This document shows, piece after piece, positions 60,147 to 64,000 of a stretch of DNA of 64,000 nucleotides (the first letter of the stretch is position 1; every line of letters starts with the position of its first letter). Origin of the DNA: Neisseria sp. DTU_2020_1000833_1_SI_GRL_NUU_006. GTDB lineage: Bacteria > Pseudomonadota > Gammaproteobacteria > Burkholderiales > Neisseriaceae. The notes beneath the pieces are model-generated. The model was not told the origin of the DNA and did no database searches. It worked only from the letters and a program-made list of their open reading frames with translations. The stretch is taken from positions 1,922,001 to 1,986,000 of the forward strand of contig CP135593.1 of NCBI GenBank assembly GCA_032388755.1, read 5' to 3'. A program made the position numbers and the translations under genes.

Positions 60147-60488
60147 CTATTCCGCGCAAGATTTTAAAGCCAATGCCTTTCTGACAGCTTCCTTCTCTCC
60201 TTTCACATTAGCAAGCTCTGTGGCTTTAACTCCGTCACCTTGTCCATATCCGAACCATGTCGCCTGCTTCTCACTGTTTTTTACGCGTTGCTCTTGGGCA
60301 ACAACTAAAACTGATTCTCGTCGTGATATGGAATCAAGCTCGGTTTGCAGTTGATGGCAATCAAATAAACTGTACTTCGCACTTGAGATATAAGCTGGCG
60401 CAATCTGTGATGATGGTGTAGCCATGTTTGGATAAACGCAGCCCGAAACAAGCAATAAAATCAATACCGACAATGCAATCTTATTCAT
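60147..60488 (-). CDS. Hypothetical lipoprotein, 113 aa
   Basis: The product has a clear lipoprotein signal with lipobox VSGC (Cys17). The mature part is about 97 residues with LFDCHQLQTELDSISRRES, a helical, charged segment, then a glycine-containing WFGYGQGDGVKATELANVKG. Two further cysteines (about 44 and 111) could pair. I recognise no named family, though small lipoproteins with the DC..L pattern occur widely in Proteobacteria. The sequence is lower in GC than its neighbours, suggesting recent acquisition or weak selection. The start ATG follows AAAAGGATG. Function unknown. Confidence 0.75.
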   Translation of the reverse strand: MNKIALSVLILLLVSGCVYPNMATPSSQIAPAYISSAKYSLFDCHQLQTELDSISRRESVLVVAQEQRVKNSEKQATWFGYGQGDGVKATELANVKGEKEAVRKALALKSCAE

Positions 60489-60603
60489 TGAAAATTCATC
60501 CTTTTGTTTTGACTATACAAGGTTGTAATCAGGATTAATCTTGTTTGATAAAATGTCAGGTGGTATTAATCAGTCTCCATCTAAATTTTATAACAACGCC
60601 CTT

Positions 60604-61524
60604 TTATTCCTTCACAAAACTTACGCCGTGAAGATGGGAATTGAGGATGGCAGTCCGCAAGGCAGTCAATGCTTTGGGGCGAACGAAGTTCCGACGGTAT
60701 GCCAAAACGACGCGGCGGTGCGGTACGGAGCCTGAAAACGGAATGATGCTGAACAGCAAATGGTCGTTTTCGGTCAACGCGGTAGCAGGCATGACGCTAA
60801 TGGCGAGACCGCTGGCAACCATGTGGCGGATGGTGTTAATGGAGCTGCCTTGCAGGGTGTTGGTCAGACCTTGGATTTTCTGCTTGGCGGCCAGCTCGGA
60901 ACAGCTTGATAAAACTTGGTCGCGCATACAGTTGCCTTCCGTCAGCAACAAAACCTGCTCTTCGCCCAGCATTTGCGGGGTAACGGCATCGAGTTCTTCG
61001 AAATGGTGTCCTTTGGGGACGATGACGAAGAAAGGTTCGTCATATAAAGGCTCGGTAACGATGCCAGGCTCTTGGAAGGGTTCTGCGACTACGATGGCAT
61101 CGACGTCGCCGCGCTTGAGCGATTCAGTCAGGATGTGCGTGTAGTTCTCTTCAAGCATCAGGGGCATTTTCGGCGCGGTTTCGCGCAGGGAAATGATGAG
61201 CTTGGGCAGAAGGTAGGGGGCGACGGTAAAAATCAGACCGAGTTTGAATGCGCCTTCCAATTCGTTTTGCTCTTCGCTGGCAAGGTGCTTGATCAGCTCG
61301 GCTTCTTCCAGCACGCGGCGGGCTTGGGCAACGATGCGCTCGCCCGCTTCGGTGGTGATGATGTCGTTGCTGCTGCGGTCAAACAGGGACACCGACAGCT
61401 CTTCTTCCAGCTTTTTGATGGCGATGGAAAGGGTGGGCTGGCTGACAAAGCAGCGGCGCGCGGCACGTCCGAAATGACGCTCCTGCGCGACGGCTACGAT
61501 GTAACGCAATTCGGTCAAGGTCAT
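60604..61524 (-). CDS. oxyR: Hydrogen peroxide-sensing regulator OxyR
   Basis: LysR-type regulator of peroxide defence (catalase and others). The 306-aa product has the N-terminal helix-turn-helix (MTLTELRYIVAVAQERHFG onward) and, in the sensor domain, the redox pair Cys199 and Cys208 in TEGNCMRDQVLSSC, at the same positions as in E. coli. It starts 3 bases after the minE stop, so it is co-transcribed with minCDE, as in other Neisseria. Confidence 0.96.
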   Translation of the reverse strand: MTLTELRYIVAVAQERHFGRAARRCFVSQPTLSIAIKKLEEELSVSLFDRSSNDIITTEAGERIVAQARRVLEEAELIKHLASEEQNELEGAFKLGLIFTVAPYLLPKLIISLRETAPKMPLMLEENYTHILTESLKRGDVDAIVVAEPFQEPGIVTEPLYDEPFFVIVPKGHHFEELDAVTPQMLGEEQVLLLTEGNCMRDQVLSSCSELAAKQKIQGLTNTLQGSSINTIRHMVASGLAISVMPATALTENDHLLFSIIPFSGSVPHRRVVLAYRRNFVRPKALTALRTAILNSHLHGVSFVKE

Positions 61525-61527
61525 GTG

Positions 61528-61803
61528 TTAAGCCTTTTTCTGTTCCGTTTTTTGTTCAGGCAGGGTGATGTTCAATTCGAGAACATCCATACCGTCCTGC
61601 TTTTCTTGGGAAATGCGGATGTCGTCCAAAGAAACGTTGACGTATTTGGACAATACTTCCAGTAATTCTTTGCGCAGGGTCGGCAGGTAGTCGGGAGCCT
61701 TTCCTTCTTGAGCGCGTTCTTGGGCAATGATGATTTGCAGGCGGTCACGCGCGACGGCGGCGGTTTTCGGCTTTCTGCCGAACAACATATCTATTAATGA
61801 CAT
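61528..61803 (-). CDS. minE: Cell division topological factor MinE
   Basis: Drives MinCD oscillation to place the septum at midcell. The 91-aa product has an N-terminal membrane-targeting helix (MSLIDMLFGRKPKTA), the MinD-activating helix RDRLQIIIAQERA and a C-terminal topological domain (LPTLRKELLEVLSKYV). It follows minD by 3 bases. Confidence 0.95.
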   Translation of the reverse strand: MSLIDMLFGRKPKTAAVARDRLQIIIAQERAQEGKAPDYLPTLRKELLEVLSKYVNVSLDDIRISQEKQDGMDVLELNITLPEQKTEQKKA

Positions 61804-61806
61804 GGC

Positions 61807-62622
61807 TTAGCCTCCGAACAGTCGTTTGAAGAAGCCTTTTTTCTCAGCTTCAAGGAAACGCATTTCGCGGTTTTCACCCAAGAGGCGCGCGATGACGTCT
61901 TTGTAGGCTTCGGCAGCGGAAACGCTGTTTTGGTGGATGACGGGTTCGCCGGCATTGGATGCTTGCAGGACGTTTTGCGATTCGGGAATGACACCGATGA
62001 GCGGGATGCGCAAGATGTCGCAAATATCTTGTACGGACAGCATTTCGCCTTTGTTGACGCGTTCGGGAGAATAGCGGGTAATCAGCAGGTGTTCTTTAAC
62101 TGTGCCGCCTTGTTCGGCTTTGCGGGATTTGCTTTGCAGGATGCCCAAGATACGGTCGGAGTCACGGACGCTGGATACTTCGGGGTTGGTTGTAACGATG
62201 GCTTCGTCGGCGAAGTAGAGTGCCATCAATGCGCCCTGTTCAATACCGGCGGGAGAGTCGCAGATGATGTATTCGAATCCCATTTTGTCACTGCTCAATT
62301 CCTGCATGACTTTCTCAACGCCTTCACGGGTCAGTGCGTCTTTGTCGCGGGTTTGCGATGCAGGCAGAATGAAGAGGTTTTCGCAGTTTTTGTCTTTAAT
62401 CAGTGCCTGAGTGAGCGTGGCTTCACCCTGGATGACGTTAATCAGGTCATACACAACGCGTCGTTCGCAACCCATAATCAGATCGAGGTTACGCAAACCG
62501 ACGTCAAAGTCGATAACGGCAGTCTTGTGGCCTCGCAATGCCAATCCGGCTGCAATACTGGCGCTGGTCGTGGTTTTACCTACGCCGCCTTTACCTGATG
62601 TTACTACGATGATTTTTGTCAC
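61807..62622 (-). CDS. minD: Septum site-determining ATPase MinD
   Basis: ParA-like ATPase that recruits MinC to the membrane. The 271-aa product has the deviant Walker A GKGGVGKT (10-17), switch regions with DSPAGIEQGA, and the C-terminal amphipathic membrane helix KKGFFKRLFGG. The start is GTG at 62622, six bases after AAGGAA; a TTG 15 bases upstream is less likely. Confidence 0.96.
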   Translation of the reverse strand: MTKIIVVTSGKGGVGKTTTSASIAAGLALRGHKTAVIDFDVGLRNLDLIMGCERRVVYDLINVIQGEATLTQALIKDKNCENLFILPASQTRDKDALTREGVEKVMQELSSDKMGFEYIICDSPAGIEQGALMALYFADEAIVTTNPEVSSVRDSDRILGILQSKSRKAEQGGTVKEHLLITRYSPERVNKGEMLSVQDICDILRIPLIGVIPESQNVLQASNAGEPVIHQNSVSAAEAYKDVIARLLGENREMRFLEAEKKGFFKRLFGG

Positions 62623-62649
62623 GATATTTCCTTTCAAATTTTGGAACGG

Positions 62650-63354
62650 TTAATCTGTGTCGATTGCGCTGATAACCAAACGGTTGTCTTGCAATGAAAC
62701 CTGTACGGCTTTTTTGTGCAGGTGGTCGGGCAGGTCTTGTTCGAAATTGCGGTAGATGCCCGCTACGGAGACCAGCTCCGCCTGCATGGAGTGAATAAAG
62801 ATGCGCGCGTTGGTGTTGCCTTTCGCGCCTGCCAGCGCCCTGCCGCGCATGGGTGCATAGACGTGAATGTTTCCGTCGGCAATGAGTTCCGCACCTTCAC
62901 TGACGATGCCGGTTACGATAAGGTCGCCGTTTTCCGCATAAACCTGCTGTCCGGTGCGGACGGGGGTGCTGATGAGGACGGTCGGGTTATTGATGACGGT
63001 TGCCTGAACGGGGGCAGGCTCTTGGTTGATTTTGGGTTGTTGCGGCTCGGATTTGTCGCTGCGGCTGAAAACCAAATGATAACGTGCAGCAAAAGACGAC
63101 CAACTTTCACTTTCATGGCGCAGCCCTAAAATCTGCATGCCATAACGGGCAAAAAGGGTCAGCATAGCTCCGATGTCCAATGACTCGGGATAATCGAAAT
63201 CCTGTACGTCTAAAACAAAAGGAACAATATCCAATTCTTGATACTGACCGGCGCGCTGGCGCAAAAATTCTTCCAGTTCGGTCAAGTCTGCGGTATGCAG
63301 GTGAATAGCCAGTACGTCAAGCCGGGCTGACTTTATGTCGAAGGCGGGTTTCAT
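62650..63354 (-). CDS. minC: Septum site-determining protein MinC
   Basis: FtsZ polymerisation inhibitor. The 234-aa product has an N-terminal FtsZ-binding domain (about 1-105), a linker rich in Pro and Gln, and the C-terminal beta-helix with TGQQVYAENGDLIVTGIVSE and GNIHVYAPMRGRALAGAKGN, which binds MinD. First gene of minC-minD-minE-oxyR; 27 bases separate it from minD. Confidence 0.95.
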   Translation of the reverse strand: MKPAFDIKSARLDVLAIHLHTADLTELEEFLRQRAGQYQELDIVPFVLDVQDFDYPESLDIGAMLTLFARYGMQILGLRHESESWSSFAARYHLVFSRSDKSEPQQPKINQEPAPVQATVINNPTVLISTPVRTGQQVYAENGDLIVTGIVSEGAELIADGNIHVYAPMRGRALAGAKGNTNARIFIHSMQAELVSVAGIYRNFEQDLPDHLHKKAVQVSLQDNRLVISAIDTD

Positions 63355-63515
63355 AGTGAGTAAATCATAAAATTTTTTAATTGTATAAGTTTACCGTGTA
63401 AATCTTGGCTATTCAATCCGTTTGGGTCGTCTGAAGTGAAATTTCCCATTCTCTTCTGAATTTCATGAGAAATCGATATAGGTTAATCAAAGTTACAAAG
63501 TGGTACAAAAACGAC

Positions 63516-63561
63516 AAAGGTCGTCTGAAAACCAATCTTCCGGTTTTCAGACGACCTTTTC
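63516..63561. terminator. DUS hairpin after lysS
   Basis: AAAGGTCGTCTGAAAACC pairs with GGTTTTCAGACGACCTTTT, just past the lysS stop. Confidence 0.75.
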
Positions 63562-63578
63562 TTTATTATCTGCCTACC

Positions 63579-64000
63579 TTATTCGGGACGCATTTGCGGG
63601 AACAAAATCACGTCGCGGATGGTTTGCGAATCGGTCAGCAGCATCACCAGGCGGTCGATGCCGATGCCGCAACCGCCTGTCGGCGGCAGGCCGAATTCCA
63701 TCGCGCGGATGTAGTCGGCATCGTAGTGCATGGCTTCGTCGTCGCCCGCGTCTTTTTGCGCCACTTGCGCTTTGAAGCGTTCGGCTTGGTCTTCGGGGTC
63801 GTTCAACTCGGAATAGCCGTTTGCCAATTCGCGACCGACAACGAACAATTCGAAACGTTCGGTCAGGCCTTTTTTCGTATCCGAAGCGCGTGCCAACGGG
63901 GAAACTTCGACCGGGTAATCGACGATGAAGGTCGGGTTCCACAGTTTGCCCTCGGCGCAACCTTCAAACAGGGCAAGTTGCAGGCTGCCGATGCCGGGGG
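63579..64000 (-). CDS. lysS: Lysyl-tRNA synthetase class II, C-terminal part
   Basis: The last 140 residues are visible; the 5' end lies beyond the right edge. Class II motif 3 is present as GLPPTGGCGIGIDRLVMLLT, followed by the family end TIRDVILFPQMRPE. Upstream are ELVVG-like FELFVVGRELANGYSELNDP and DAEFL-like EAMHYDADYIRAMEFGLPP, both of which fit bacterial LysRS. Transcription is leftward; a DUS hairpin ends it. Confidence 0.95.
   Translation of the reverse strand, partial: PGIGSLQLALFEGCAEGKLWNPTFIVDYPVEVSPLARASDTKKGLTERFELFVVGRELANGYSELNDPEDQAERFKAQVAQKDAGDDEAMHYDADYIRAMEFGLPPTGGCGIGIDRLVMLLTDSQTIRDVILFPQMRPE

Overview
The window is chromosomal DNA of a Neisseria species. Three things show this. 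The Neisseria DNA uptake sequence (DUS) occurs dozens of times, mostly as AGGTCGTCTGAA, often as inverted pairs that act as terminators. Short Correia elements and dRS3/RS mosaic repeats fill the intergenic gaps. Gene order and protein sequences (dcw cluster, mlaFEDCBA, minCDE-oxyR, fimV/tspA, a Por-type porin) are neisserial. The AGGTCGTCTGAA dialect points to a commensal of the mucosa/sicca group rather than to N. meningitidis or N. gonorrhoeae, which use ATGCCGTCTGAA. The species call is inference.

Layout. 1-8.5 kb: 5' end of a sodium:alanine symporter gene, a small conserved gene, an NlpC/P60 hydrolase, ubiB, hslO, mscL, fabI, orn and a cytoplasmic Sel1-repeat protein. 8.5-17.3 kb: a bile-acid-type sodium symporter, rnhB, lpxB, the complete phospholipid-transport operon mlaFEDCBA (minus strand) and a Tat-exported four-helix copper-storage-like protein. 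17.5-30.3 kb (minus strand): the distal dcw cluster in transcription order murD, amidase, ftsW, murG, methyltransferase, murC, ddlB, ftsQ, ftsA, ftsZ. DUS hairpins and two non-division genes divide it. 30.3-32.3 kb: two tandem secreted Sel1-repeat paralogues. 32.6-40.1 kb: truncated haemoglobin, lrgA/lrgB, argJ, a UDG-like/rimI/tsaB operon, gluQRS and a LytTR response regulator. 40.8-48.3 kb: fba, a thioesterase/xerC pair, sdaA, gyrB, and an RpiB-like gene with an in-frame TGA at the catalytic cysteine. 48.8-57.0 kb: porin, truA, fimV, yciB-yciI-bolA, a parvulin isomerase and dtd. 57.3-64 kb: aat, fur, bamE, dapB, a small lipoprotein, minCDE-oxyR and the 3' end of lysS.

The genes are largely housekeeping: envelope synthesis and division (dcw, Min, lpxB, fabI, Mla, bamE), replication and recombination (gyrB, xerC, rnhB), translation quality (dtd, gluQRS, tsaB, rimI, truA, lysS) and stress response (hslO, oxyR, fur, mscL, haemoglobin, Csp). 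I saw no prophage, CRISPR array, IS transposase, tRNA or rRNA gene. The most unusual points are the TGA codon in the RpiB-like gene, a spaced inverted repeat between fur and bamE, mutually exclusive palindromes in the porin leader, the 216-bp duplication in a Sel1 gene, and a MlaA without a lipobox.
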